Positions 27,155 to 35,849 of a stretch of DNA of 64,000 nt are shown here, in pieces (the first letter of the stretch is position 1; each line of letters begins with the position of its first letter). The stretch lies in assembly GCA_028282295.1 (NCBI GenBank), contig JANQIE010000021.1, positions 1-64,000 of the forward strand. Reading direction: 5' to 3'. Source of the stretch: Desulfobacterales bacterium (lineage in GTDB: Bacteria > Desulfobacterota > Desulfobacteria > Desulfobacterales > JANQIE01). The notes under the pieces are model-generated. The model was given only the letters and a program-made list of their open reading frames with translations. It did not search any database and was not told the DNA's origin. The position numbers and the translations under genes are program-made.

Positions 27155-27638
27155 AAAACCGATGACATAAAATAGGCCGTGCTTCTCGCATCTCTATCCG
27201 CTTTCTTCCATCTGTCTGCGTCGTTCCAGCCATTTTTTTAGTCAAAAAATATCAATAAAATTTATTCGAATAAACTTGACAGACCTGTAACGTTATGGCA
27301 CTGCTATGCCGCTTCCGGCCATGCGCAGGGCTGCCAAAATTTCAGAACGCTGAAGCTTCCCGCGGTAATCGGCCAACCGTTGTGCGCTTCATATGAATTT
27401 ACGTGTGTCGGAAGGAAATAAAAGGAGAGTTTGGTGCTGTCGGGTCAACGCATATTCGGGGAGGATGTTTTCGCGTGCCTGTTCTCTTCTATTGTTTGCG
27501 GAAACCAGCTTTGGAGGGTGGGCTATCGATTTGTTTTTGGCTTGAAAAGTTTTTTTATCAGAGCCGACGGCTCTGGATGTACCATAATTGACCGAAAAAA
27601 AGCCATTGAAAAATATGGCGCTCATAGAAGGAGATATC
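27155..27638. other. Intergenic region between operon end and small membrane protein
   Basis: About 480 bases without a supported gene. A good -35 (TTGACA, 27276-27281) has no well-spaced -10. Two open frames beginning near 27403 and 27431 overlap one another in different frames and resemble nothing, so they are left out. Confidence 0.4.
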
Positions 27639-27782
27639 ATGAATCGTAAAAAACGTTTTTGTAATCGTAATCGTTTTGTTTCGTGGGCAGCCGCAAGGAA
27701 TCCATGGTTAAAAAGTGCCGTGGTCTTTGTCGGCTGCGTAGTTTTGATGCTTTCAACCCACAATATTTTGTGCATCATTTGA
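27639..27782 (+). CDS. Small single-span membrane protein, uncharacterised
   Basis: A 47-residue frame preceded by a very strong ribosome binding site (AAGGAGATATC directly before the ATG). The first half is basic (NRKKRFCNRNRF). Residues about 27-47 are a hydrophobic segment (SAVVFVGCVVLML). It ends 29 bases before a bidirectional terminator. The strong start signal, the basic-then-hydrophobic layout and the terminator support a real small gene. No function is known. It might relate to the neighbouring importer, but nothing in the sequence shows that. Confidence 0.5.
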   Translation: MNRKKRFCNRNRFVSWAAARNPWLKSAVVFVGCVVLMLSTHNILCII

Positions 27783-27810
27783 TCATAACGAGCAATATTG
27801 AAAACAAAAA

Positions 27811-27842
27811 AAGGGAGCCGCCGTATGGGGCTCCCTTTTTTG
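27811..27842. terminator. Bidirectional terminator
   Basis: GGGAGCC and GGCTCCC form a stem with an A run on the left and a T run on the right. It can end transcription both from the plus-strand small gene and from the convergent minus-strand ABC importer operon. Confidence 0.85.
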
Positions 27843-27847
27843 TTGTT

Positions 27848-28663
27848 TTAAGCGTTGACTGCATTGACTGCATCCGTTCGAGAAAATTCTTCCAGTTCTT
27901 TTTCCAACTCCTGTAATTCCTTGCCGCCGGCCATCATGCCGAGTACGTCTTCACGCGATACATCATTTTTGCTGAACGTACCGTAAGACTGGCCGCGATT
28001 CAGGATAGTGAAACGATCACCCACAGGAAAGGCGTGATGAACATTATGGGTGATAAAGATAACGGCTAGGTTGCGTGCCCTCGCCTGAGCGATATATTTG
28101 AGTACCATTGAGGCTTGGCTAACCCCCAATGCCGATGTCGGTTCGTCCAGGATTAGTACCTTGGCACCGAAATAAACAGCCCGTGCGATTGCCACACATT
28201 GTCGCTCGCCACCTGAGAGGGTGCCAACAGCTTGGCTCGGGTCACGTACATCAATGCCGATTTTCTTCATTTCGCTTTTGGCAGTGGCATTGGCCATCGT
28301 CATGTCGAAGCGTTGTAGAGGCCCGGAACCTTTTATCGGTTCGCGACCCATGAAAAAGTTGCGTGTAATGCTCATCAACGGTACCATGGCAAGGTCTTGG
28401 AACACGGTAGCGATCCCCATATCCAAGGCGTCGCGCGGCGAGTCGAACAGTACATCGCGGCCTTCAAACTTTACGGTGCCTTCATCTGGTTGGTGCACAC
28501 CGGACAGGGTTTTAATCAGGGTCGATTTTCCAGACCCGTTGTCACCCAGCAGACACATCACTTCCCCGGCATGAACCGCCATGGAAACCTTGGAAAGTGC
28601 AATTACGGACCCGAAAAATTTGCTGACGTTTTCAATTTCAATCATTGGCGTTTTCGGACTCAT
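27848..28663 (-). CDS. CUT2-type sugar/inositol ABC importer, ATP-binding protein
   Basis: A 271-residue single-domain ATPase. Walker A is GDNGSGKST, the Q-loop follows in ATVFQD, the signature is [14 protein letters not shown], Walker B is [12 protein letters not shown], and the switch His is in FITHN. Most ribose-type CUT2 importers use a double ATPase (RbsA). This one has a single cassette, as in FrcA-type systems, with an acidic C-terminal tail. Its ATG overlaps the permease stop by one base (TGATG). It is the last gene of the minus-strand operon. Confidence 0.88.
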   Translation of the reverse strand: MSPKTPMIEIENVSKFFGSVIALSKVSMAVHAGEVMCLLGDNGSGKSTLIKTLSGVHQPDEGTVKFEGRDVLFDSPRDALDMGIATVFQDLAMVPLMSITRNFFMGREPIKGSGPLQRFDMTMANATAKSEMKKIGIDVRDPSQAVGTLSGGERQCVAIARAVYFGAKVLILDEPTSALGVSQASMVLKYIAQARARNLAVIFITHNVHHAFPVGDRFTILNRGQSYGTFSKNDVSREDVLGMMAGGKELQELEKELEEFSRTDAVNAVNA

Positions 28664-29808
28664 CAGCGGCCTCCTGTCACTATCTTGCGAATGTAGTTAT
28701 TAAAAATCACAGCGATTAGAAGCATGATGCCCAAAAAGACGCGGAACCAGTCTGTGTTGACGCCGGTATAGAAAATACCCATTTGCACAACACCAAATAT
28801 CAAGGCGCCGAAACAGGCACCGATCACTGACCCGTAGCCGCCGGTGAGCAGGGCCCCGCCGATAACTGCAGCGATAATCGCTTCGAATTCCTTCAGTAGA
28901 CCGCGCTGGCTGTCGGCCGACCCAAAATCGATTACCTGACAGGCGGCGAATATAGTCGCGCATGCTGCCGTACCCATGAACAGGAGAATTTTAACTCGAT
29001 TAACCGGCACACCCACATTGCGAGCAGCCAGAGCGTCGCCGCCCGAAGCGAATATCCAATTGCCGAAACGGGTTTTGAGCAGCAGCCAACTGGCCAAAAA
29101 CGCCAGTATCAGCCACCATACGATGACCATTGGGATACCGGTTACGGCGGGCTCACCGTTCGGTAAGGTGTCAATAATTTCCATGCTGGCCAACCAGACA
29201 AATATCGGTTTGCCGATTTCTCCGCCGAAAACCGGCGCCAGCCAATCGCCGGCGGCCGTCTTTTTGACGCCGCCCACCAACGTGCGATTGGTTAATAAAC
29301 GGGAAAGCCCGATGGTCAAACCGCGGAGTATATAGAGAAATGCAAGTGTGACGATAAAAGACGGTAAACCGGTCTTGATTACGATCAGGCCGTTAATGTA
29401 GCCGACCAGCATCGCAAATGCAAAGGCCATCAAAATACTGACCCAGATGGGCCAGCCCCAATGAGTGGTGGGAATGGCAATTACCATGCCGGCGAAGCCA
29501 ATCATTGAACCAATGGATAGATCGAATTCGCCCGCAATCATGAGCAGACAGGCGCCAATGGCGATAATACCTAACTGCGCCGATACCTCCATCCAGTTGA
29601 TCACGCCCTTAGCGCTGAACATACCGGTATCTGAGGCTACAATAATAAAAAATACAAAAACAAGAATAGTACCGGATATGGCGCCCAATTCGGGACGGGC
29701 GAACAAACTTTTCAGGCGAGCTTCTTTGCGAATTCGCTCGTCTGTGGATGCTTTACCGTCATCGACCATCTTGGTTTCTTCGGCGCCCATAGTAACTGCT
29801 TCCGACAT
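28663..29808 (-). CDS. CUT2-type sugar/inositol ABC importer, permease
   Basis: About 381 residues. After a charged N-terminal segment of roughly 40 residues there are about ten membrane spans of the BPD_transp_2 (ribose/branched-chain type) family. ITMGAFDLSIGS-like features are visible as [19 protein letters not shown], the family hallmark, and [17 protein letters not shown] lies near the end. The ATG at 29808 has AGAGGAG upstream; a longer frame from 29853 has no such signal. It forms the inner-membrane channel with the neighbouring ATPase. Confidence 0.9.
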   Translation of the reverse strand: MSEAVTMGAEETKMVDDGKASTDERIRKEARLKSLFARPELGAISGTILVFVFFIIVASDTGMFSAKGVINWMEVSAQLGIIAIGACLLMIAGEFDLSIGSMIGFAGMVIAIPTTHWGWPIWVSILMAFAFAMLVGYINGLIVIKTGLPSFIVTLAFLYILRGLTIGLSRLLTNRTLVGGVKKTAAGDWLAPVFGGEIGKPIFVWLASMEIIDTLPNGEPAVTGIPMVIVWWLILAFLASWLLLKTRFGNWIFASGGDALAARNVGVPVNRVKILLFMGTAACATIFAACQVIDFGSADSQRGLLKEFEAIIAAVIGGALLTGGYGSVIGACFGALIFGVVQMGIFYTGVNTDWFRVFLGIMLLIAVIFNNYIRKIVTGGR

Positions 29809-29881
29809 TGTTAACTCCTCTGTTATCTTTGTTGGGCGGCGCTGCGAAAGCACCGCCCAACAACCCCAAATGTTTCTATAA

Positions 29882-30811
29882 CTAGCGGACCGAACCCGCC
29901 AACTTTTCTACCTTTTTGATATTTTCCGGCGTGACAAAACCTGGTCCGGAAAGAACGTCGCCACCCGGTAACAATCCGTAACGGGCGTTCAAAGTCAATG
30001 CAACTACCGGCAGGTAACCTTGCAGGTATTGTTGTTGATCAATGGCGAAGTTGATTTGTTTGGCTTTAATGCCTTTGATGATTTCCGGCCCCAGATCGAA
30101 GGTGCCGAAGTGTATTTTTCCGGCTTTGCCCAATTCATTCAGAGCAGCCAATGTGGGATCGGCGCCGGTGGGGCCCAGGGTGAGGATACCGTCTACATCA
30201 GGATTGGCGGCTAAGTAAGCCGTAACTCTGTTGCGGATTTCGGTGGGATCGATACCAACATCGAGCATGTTCAGCGGAATTCCCAAACCGTCGGCATAAC
30301 CTTGGCAGCGTTTTTCCAACGCGGCATTTGCAATTTCGTGGTTTACACAGATTCCCTTGCGCACGCCGGCAGCTTTGGCGCGTTTGCCGCCGCCCATACC
30401 GGCTTCATATTCGGGCTGACCAACATGAAACAGGCAGCCCAAGGATTCGCGCACATCACTTCCCGAGTTGATCGAGACGACCGGGATGCCGGCGTTTACA
30501 GCACCTTGAATCGCGGAACCCAAGGCATCGGGGTCCGGAATGGAAACAATCAGACCGTCAGGTTTGGAAGCTGTTGCAGCATCGATCAGACGAGCCATTT
30601 CGGTAATATCCCCGGAGGAGGGGTTGCGATACTCAACCTTAACGTTCATGTCCTTGGCTGCAGCCATAACCCCGTTTTTAACAACATTCCAAAATGCGTC
30701 GGTGTTGGAACCGTGGGTGACGACCACTACTCTCTCTTTGGCCGCCAAGGGACCTGCGATGAAAAATAATGATACGGCCAGTAGTGCGATAACAGTTTTG
30801 AGCAGCTTCAT
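29882..30811 (-). CDS. CUT2-type sugar/inositol ABC importer, periplasmic binding protein
   Basis: A 309-residue periplasmic-binding-protein type 1 domain. A cleavable signal peptide covers about residues 1-24 (ends LAAK). The mature part starts RVVVVTHGSNTDAFW and contains GLIVSIPDPDALG, VVSINSGSD, GILTLGPTGADPTLAAL and FAIDQQQYLQGY. These are ligand-contact regions of ribose/inositol-type binding proteins. The inositol specificity is inferred from the operon. GAGGAGG precedes the ATG, and a 290-base leader separates it from the upstream iolG-like gene. Confidence 0.87.
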   Translation of the reverse strand: MKLLKTVIALLAVSLFFIAGPLAAKERVVVVTHGSNTDAFWNVVKNGVMAAAKDMNVKVEYRNPSSGDITEMARLIDAATASKPDGLIVSIPDPDALGSAIQGAVNAGIPVVSINSGSDVRESLGCLFHVGQPEYEAGMGGGKRAKAAGVRKGICVNHEIANAALEKRCQGYADGLGIPLNMLDVGIDPTEIRNRVTAYLAANPDVDGILTLGPTGADPTLAALNELGKAGKIHFGTFDLGPEIIKGIKAKQINFAIDQQQYLQGYLPVVALTLNARYGLLPGGDVLSGPGFVTPENIKKVEKLAGSVR

Positions 30812-31100
30812 GTGTCTTTACCTCCTCTGCTTGAATCGATGAGTTTACCAATGGCGGGCCATCCAATACGGCACCGCACCGCACGTTACTAGCGACCGGA
30901 TTTTGTCGCCCAAAAGGTTAGTCGATAAACTGCCGATTGGGTTTGCAAGTCCGATCGCAAACCAAAAAGACGATTACCTCCTTTTCCCCATGCCACCAGG
31001 TTTAACCGGTGGATGATTAAATGCTACTTTAAATTAAAAAGCACTTTAACTCTAAAAAAAGTAGCGTGTTAAATTGTTTTTGTTCGCAATACACAAAAGA
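30812..31100. promoter_or_regulatory. Intergenic leader of the importer genes
   Basis: An AT-rich stretch with ATTAAATGC at 31014-31022, matching motifs upstream of iolN, and an inverted repeat GCTACTTT (31021-31028) / AAAGTAGC (31056-31063). On the minus strand a CCACC...GGTGG hairpin precedes AAAGGAGG, which has no obvious start after it. An internal promoter or processing site is possible. Confidence 0.4.
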
Positions 31101-32117
31101 TTACATGCATATTACTTTGCGTTCTCTTACCGCCTCTGTGGCGGCGTAGCCCCATTGTACGGCTTTGTAACCATCAACCAAACCGACGAGCGGTTGTTTG
31201 TCCTCACGAATGCAGTCGACGAAAGCCTGTATTTCAGATAAAAAGGTCGGCTCCCAATATTCGAAAAACCATTCGGCGCATTGTCGGTTGATGCCTTCTT
31301 TGTTTAGACAGGTGACGCGGTTTTTTGTGGGTTCGGTTCCCACGCGGATACAGCCCTCGCTGCCGTATATTTCCATTTCCGAGTGGTAACCATAGGCGCT
31401 ATTGCGGCTAGTCTCGAATTGACCAATAACACCGTTTTCAAATTCTACCAAAATGGCACAATTGTCAATATCTTTAACGGCTTTCAGACCATCATAAACA
31501 AAAACGCCGCCCAGGCCATAGACACTTCGGGCATCGCTGCCGATCATCCAGCGCGCCAGGTCATAGTCGTGCGTCAGCATGTCCAACACGAGCCCTCCGC
31601 TTTGAGGGCTGAATTTGATAATGAACTCCGCCATAGCAGCCGGGTCCCTGTTTATCATGCGGATTTGAATCGGACGCCCAATATAACCTTCATCCAGCCT
31701 TTTTTTGGCTGCCTGGATCGATTGATCGAATCGTCGGTTGAAACCTACTTGTAAACGCATATCTTCGGCAGCGGTGACGGCGGCTTTAATCTCATCGATT
31801 TCATCGAGCGTCATGCCGATCGGTTTTTCCGTGAAAACATTGCGCACCCCGGCTTTGGCGGCGTCACAAATCATCCGGCAATGCTGCTGGGATGACGAAG
31901 CGATGATCACACCGTCAAGACTATCCATTGCCAGCAGTTCGTGATAGTCTTCGGTTACAAGTTCAGGACTCATTTGAGACGTCATCTCGTTGAGTTCCTC
32001 GGGCACGACACTGCAAATCGCCGCCAACTCGGCTTCCGGAATTACGTGGTGAATATTGACAGCATGTTGCTTGCCCAATCGCCCCAATCCAATAATGCCC
32101 AATCGAATTTTACTCAT
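31101..32117 (-). CDS. iolG: Inositol 2-dehydrogenase-like oxidoreductase (second copy)
   Basis: A 338-residue Gfo/Idh/MocA enzyme of the same length as the first copy but clearly diverged. The NAD site is LGIIGLGRLGKQHAVNI. The lysine is in TEKPIG. GFNRRFDQS and LVLDMLTHDYDLARW supply the catalytic Asp-His region. It may oxidise a different inositol stereoisomer, or a later ring ketone, than the plus-strand IolG. It is transcribed with iolN, 68 bases downstream of it, ahead of the importer genes. Confidence 0.82.
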   Translation of the reverse strand: MSKIRLGIIGLGRLGKQHAVNIHHVIPEAELAAICSVVPEELNEMTSQMSPELVTEDYHELLAMDSLDGVIIASSSQQHCRMICDAAKAGVRNVFTEKPIGMTLDEIDEIKAAVTAAEDMRLQVGFNRRFDQSIQAAKKRLDEGYIGRPIQIRMINRDPAAMAEFIIKFSPQSGGLVLDMLTHDYDLARWMIGSDARSVYGLGGVFVYDGLKAVKDIDNCAILVEFENGVIGQFETSRNSAYGYHSEMEIYGSEGCIRVGTEPTKNRVTCLNKEGINRQCAEWFFEYWEPTFLSEIQAFVDCIREDKQPLVGLVDGYKAVQWGYAATEAVRERKVICM

Positions 32118-32185
32118 TTGACGAATCCTATAATAAATTTATAAAGGATAGCGCCGGTCGCTGTTCACGGCCGGCGCGTACTATA

Positions 32186-33298
32186 CTATAGTTTGTGGAA
32201 AGGTCCGCAATGCGGCAGTTCGTAGACGCTCTTCCAACCTTCGCTCAGCGGTTCCTTCAAGAACGGGGTCAGCTCTTCGGGATCCCGTAAGGTGACTTTT
32301 TCCACCGGCGGCACGGTGCCGGCCGGGAAGGTTTCCAGAACCTGATCATGCAGCAGGGTCAGATATTTAAGGATTGCGGCGATGGGGCGTTTTGCTTTGG
32401 CGGGCGTTGAGACACTTGGTTTACCGACAACCCCTTCGGGAGTGGCGTAGCGTTCAATGGCGAAATGGCCTTCACCTTCGGACCAGCGATGGGGGCGGCG
32501 GAATGGATCGACGGAGGTGTCGAAATGGCCTTCCGGCAGGAAGGTTTCGCCTTCGGCGTCTTCCACGACATCCATGTCGACCATTTCCGGAAACATCAAT
32601 TGAGCGACCGAGGTTTCGCTCTCATCGGCGTGAATAAAATTGGTGGTCAGGTTGTCCGGGCGGTTGACCGGGTAGAAAAACTCCCTGACAGCGCGATGCC
32701 AATCGAGTACCTGGAAGATTCCCGGCAACTGAAAACGTTTCATGAATTCCTGAATCGCGGATTCGAGCATCCACAAGTGACCGTGGTTGTTGATCATGAT
32801 GATTTTACGATAGCCGTCATTCCACAGGCCCAGCATGGTGTAAATAAGGGTTTCCTCAACAACCTCTTTGGGCATGATCACGGTTCCCGGCATACCCATG
32901 TGATGGTAGGGATGGCCGCCGTAGTTCAGTGGGGGAAAAGCCAGGTTGACCTCGTGCCCTTGTTTGGCGGTGTAGCGCCGCACCCCTTCCAGAATTTGAG
33001 TGACCATGAAGGTGTCCAACCCCGAGTTGGCGTGCAGGCCGTGGTTTTCCGTACAGCCAATGGGCAAAAATACGATGTCGTTCTTTTGCCGTTTGGCGAT
33101 ACAATGCGCGCGTGGCGTGTTTTGAATATAGGTGCCGGCTTTGCCCAGCTCGGACGGTGAGGGAATTCCGTAGTCCTCCAAGATGGCGTCAATTTCGGCT
33201 TCCGACGCGTCGAAAACCTGCTTTTTCATCTGGCCGACAGTGTTATCTTCAAACAAAATTTCAGGGTAATCGGTTTTTAACCATTTTTTCGGTTCCAT
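32186..33298 (-). CDS. iolN: Creatininase-family hydrolase, probable 3-dehydro-scyllo-inosose hydrolase
   Basis: About 370 residues. The creatininase fold is recognisable: LPIGCTENHGLHANSGLDT with metal ligands Glu, His and Asp, NYGGHPYHHMGMPGT, MINNHGHL, and HADESETSVAQ with the remaining Glu. In Thermotoga the creatininase-like IolN opens the diketo-inositol ring to 5-keto-L-gluconate. The presence of iolM, iolO and iolG here fits that role rather than creatinine hydrolysis. The ATG at 33298 lies 7 bases from GGAGG; an ATG two codons earlier is only 1 base away. It is the first gene of the minus-strand operon. Confidence 0.78.
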   Translation of the reverse strand: MEPKKWLKTDYPEILFEDNTVGQMKKQVFDASEAEIDAILEDYGIPSPSELGKAGTYIQNTPRAHCIAKRQKNDIVFLPIGCTENHGLHANSGLDTFMVTQILEGVRRYTAKQGHEVNLAFPPLNYGGHPYHHMGMPGTVIMPKEVVEETLIYTMLGLWNDGYRKIIMINNHGHLWMLESAIQEFMKRFQLPGIFQVLDWHRAVREFFYPVNRPDNLTTNFIHADESETSVAQLMFPEMVDMDVVEDAEGETFLPEGHFDTSVDPFRRPHRWSEGEGHFAIERYATPEGVVGKPSVSTPAKAKRPIAAILKYLTLLHDQVLETFPAGTVPPVEKVTLRDPEELTPFLKEPLSEGWKSVYELPHCGPFHKL

Positions 33299-33708
33299 GA
33301 ACATGCCTCCTAAAGTGTTTTGCGTTTTTTAGCGCCTCGCGCTAATCCAGTTCCAAAATGGGAAAAAGGCTGGGATTGTAACGAGTTTTTATTATGTGTT
33401 GTTCGTTAAATCCCATTTAATGAGCAGTATTAAATTATCTGGCTAAAATGTCAATATAAAATTTAATGCAGTTTAATTTTTTTTGTAATATATTAAATGC
33501 ATCAAAGTTGTATTGATACAGACCTTTAATTGGCAAGGAATTGTAACGATTATACGATAAAATACGTAAAATGCAACATAAAGCTAAAAAAAGGCGATAA
33601 AGGGAAAAATACTTGCAACAATTGGATTTATTAAATATGGTTTAAAATATATGTGTTTGCCATATTTGGAATGTCGAATTTGATCTTAACCAAAAAAGGA
33701 ATATACCC
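33299..33708. promoter_or_regulatory. Divergent AT-rich control region with ATTTAAT/ATTAAAT motifs
   Basis: About 410 bases between iolN (minus) and the XRE-cupin regulator (plus). Motifs ATTTAAT at 33415 and 33461, and ATTAAAT at 33429 and 33492, lie within 85 bases in both orientations, with GTTAAAT at 33405. One more ATTAAATGC is upstream of the importer gene. They are candidate operators for the adjacent regulator. No coding frame is supported. Confidence 0.5.
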
Positions 33709-34245
33709 ATGTTAGGTGACAGGATTCGCAAAATTAGGAAACAGAAACAATACACCATCAAAGATGTGGCCCAGCAGGCGGGTGTGACCAGCAGCCTTGT
33801 CAGCCAGATCGAGAAAAACAAAGCCAACCCTTCGATCAATTCGTTGATGGCGATCGCCAAGGTGCTGAATGTGCCAATTGCATCGTTCTTTGAGAAAGAA
33901 GTAGATATGGCGGATCCAGTGGTCCGGCCCGAGACCCGCAAATTTCTGCGCACACAAAACGGAGTAACCTACTATCTGCTCACGCCGGATATCCAAAGCC
34001 ATCGTTTGGGATTTATTTATAACGTTTTTGAGAAAGGGGCTTCGGCCGGTGAAATGTACAGCCATGAAGGTGAGGAGTGCGGCTATGTGTTGCAGGGGCG
34101 TTTACAAGTAACCTGTAACGGGGCGAAGTATATATTGGAAGCAGGGGACAGTATTATCCTGGATTCTACCGTGCCGCACATGTGCACCAACATCTATGAT
34201 GGGTATACCATTGCAATTTGGGCCAATAGCCCGCCGAGTTGGTAG
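33709..34245 (+). CDS. XRE-family regulator with cupin sensor domain
   Basis: A 178-residue protein. Residues about 3-60 are an HTH_3 domain (IRKIRKQKQYTIKDVAQQAGVTSSLVSQIEKNKANPS gives both helices). Residues about 100-175 are a cupin_2 barrel with SHEGEECGYVLQG and GDSIILDSTVPHMCTN, including likely metal ligands. Regulators of this build often sense small carbon compounds. The position divergent from iolN suggests control of the minus-strand inositol/importer operon. Confidence 0.85.
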   Translation: MLGDRIRKIRKQKQYTIKDVAQQAGVTSSLVSQIEKNKANPSINSLMAIAKVLNVPIASFFEKEVDMADPVVRPETRKFLRTQNGVTYYLLTPDIQSHRLGFIYNVFEKGASAGEMYSHEGEECGYVLQGRLQVTCNGAKYILEAGDSIILDSTVPHMCTNIYDGYTIAIWANSPPSW

Positions 34246-34648
34246 TTGCCCGCAGGCGCTTTGGCCGTTGGAAAAGGAAGGGCTCGAGTGTTCATCGGGC
34301 TCCCCGCTGAAGACCGGTTTTCTTCCATCCTCACAACCATCTGTTTTTTAGATTCGTTAGATAGAATACCTAAATGGGTTTGCACCGCATCAATCCGCTC
34401 GCATTTCAGTTATTGCCTGCCTTTACCAAACTGATAGGTCACATTTTTTACAAGTGGATTACAAATCGATTTCGACCAATTCTGGAGCCGGAATCGGCAC
34501 TAGTATTTGTAACGTGTTTTTGACCGGATGACTATCGGTCGCACGTTTAGGAGGGATTCCCGGCCGAACACTAGCTGGTATGGGTGAGCTCTATTTAGGC
34601 GGCGGTGAGCATTTCAAACGGTGGGAATGGGCCGCAAGCACTGCCCAC
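34246..34648. other. Intergenic region, nothing recognised
   Basis: About 400 bases between the XRE-cupin gene and the tRNA-Phe terminator. The short open frames across it show no family resemblance, start signal or repeat match. Confidence 0.4.
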
Positions 34649-34686
34649 AAAAAAAGGACTTACAGTGTTTCGCTGTAAATCCTTAA
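34649..34686 (-). terminator. Intrinsic terminator of tRNA-Phe
   Basis: Read on the minus strand, AGGATTTACAG and CTGTAAGTCCT form a long stem (one mismatch) around CGAAACA, followed by a run of T. It starts about 14 bases after the tRNA. Confidence 0.85.
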
Positions 34687-34698
34687 TTATAAGTAAGA

Positions 34699-34771
34699 TG
34701 CCGAGGGACAGAATCGAACTGCCGACACGGGGATTTTCAGTCCCCTGCTCTACCGACTGAGCTACCTCGGC
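34699..34771 (-). tRNA. tRNA-Phe (GAA anticodon)
   Basis: 73 bases on the minus strand. Acceptor GCCGAGG pairs with CCTCGGC. The D-arm is GCTCAGTCGGTAGAGC. The anticodon arm GGGGA-CTGAAAA-TCCCC has GAA at positions 34-36. The T-arm is GGCAGTTCGATTCTGTC. The discriminator is A. CCA is not encoded (TCT follows), so it must be added enzymatically. Confidence 0.97.
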
Positions 34772-34797
34772 TCGGAAGATTGCCGTTTTTAAGAAAC

Positions 34798-35562
34798 TTA
34801 CCGTTTTTTGTCAAGCCCTTTTTTACCCATGTCGCCAAAAAGGTACTGGCACAATGTGCATGCCGCAATCGTAGCTGTTTCGGCGCGCAGGATCCGTGGT
34901 CCCAGTGATTGCAACATGTAGCCGGCGTCTTGCGCCGTTTGCATTTCCGCTCGGGTAAAACCACCTTCCGGTCCCATCATGATCACCAACTGACCCGACG
35001 GTGCCGAGGTGACCGCGGGGGGGCCGGCAAGGAGCGCTGGGGCTTTTTCCCAGAAGGCCAGTTTGATATTGTATGCGGCGGAATCGGCGATCATTTGATC
35101 GAAGGTCGCCGGCGGTGCAATCTTCATCGGTATATTGCGTCCACATTGCTTTTGCGCTTCAATCGCAAGTTTGCCCCAGCGTTTTATGCGATTTTCAAGA
35201 CGTTGGGGCGTCGGCCGTGGGACCGATCGACCAGCCCAGACTGGCACAAAATACCGGACACCTAATTCGACCAACGGGCGTATGAGGGCATCCATTTTTT
35301 TATCCTTTAAATACCCCTGGGCGACGGTAATTTGGACCCGGGCGTCACATGAATGCTTGTAGCTGCGCAAGATGGATGCAATGACCACTTGGGCCTCGAA
35401 ACGCACTATTTGTGCTTCATAAACCCTAGCTGTCGAGTCGAACAGCTTAAGGGGGTCGCCCGGTTGGAGGCGCAACACGTTTTTGATATGATTGACCTGC
35501 GCGCCGGTAAGTCTGCATTTTTGGCCGTCAATATCCTGGGGGTTGATGAAAAAACGTCGCAT
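34798..35562 (-). CDS. rsmE: 16S rRNA (uracil-1498 N3)-methyltransferase RsmE
   Basis: A 254-residue SPOUT-class enzyme. The N-terminal PUA-like part (RLTGAQVNHIKNVLRLQPGD) is followed by the knotted methyltransferase domain: AQGYLKDKKMDALIRPLVELGV, the serine-arginine region AGRSVP, then the SAM-knot motif IMMGPEGGFTRAEM and LGPRILRAETATIAA. It methylates U1498 of 16S rRNA. Length and motifs are complete. It lies just upstream of tRNA-Phe on the same strand. Confidence 0.95.
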   Translation of the reverse strand: MRRFFINPQDIDGQKCRLTGAQVNHIKNVLRLQPGDPLKLFDSTARVYEAQIVRFEAQVVIASILRSYKHSCDARVQITVAQGYLKDKKMDALIRPLVELGVRYFVPVWAGRSVPRPTPQRLENRIKRWGKLAIEAQKQCGRNIPMKIAPPATFDQMIADSAAYNIKLAFWEKAPALLAGPPAVTSAPSGQLVIMMGPEGGFTRAEMQTAQDAGYMLQSLGPRILRAETATIAACTLCQYLFGDMGKKGLDKKR

Positions 35563-35583
35563 GAACCACTCCTCTTTTGTGTA

Positions 35584-35656
35584 AGGGCCGCGGAAAAAAT
35601 AAAATGTCCCAAATACGGACCGGAATTTGGGATATTTTATTTTTTCCGCGGCTCTA
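35584..35656. repeat. Palindromic repeat family 3, copy 2
   Basis: AGGGCCGCGGAAAAAATAAA and TTTATTTTTTCCGCGGCTCT flank TGTCCCAAATACGGACCGG. It stands 22 bases upstream of the rsmE start, the same relation as the copy upstream of plsY. Confidence 0.9.
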
Positions 35657-35849
35657 AATATTCAAATAATTCAAAATTTTAACAAATGCAACGACCGGCA
35701 AAGCGCTTGACTTTTCGGCGGCTAACATGGTATTTTTTTGTAATTTAACCGGTCGAAAATATTTGATTTTTGATTTATCCGGCGTTGGGGCCATTCGTGC
35801 CCGCCGGGGCACCGAATGAAAAAAATCAGACTCTATCAGCGGGGAAAAC

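Noticed and set aside
27108-27170. A 20-codon leader peptide (ATG at 27108)
   Set aside because: It overlaps the terminator stem and has only a moderate ribosome binding site; noted under the hairpin finding but not called a gene.
27155-27300. TTGACA at 27276 as a promoter
   Set aside because: The only -10-like hexamer (TGCTAT) is 20 bases away, too far for a standard spacer.
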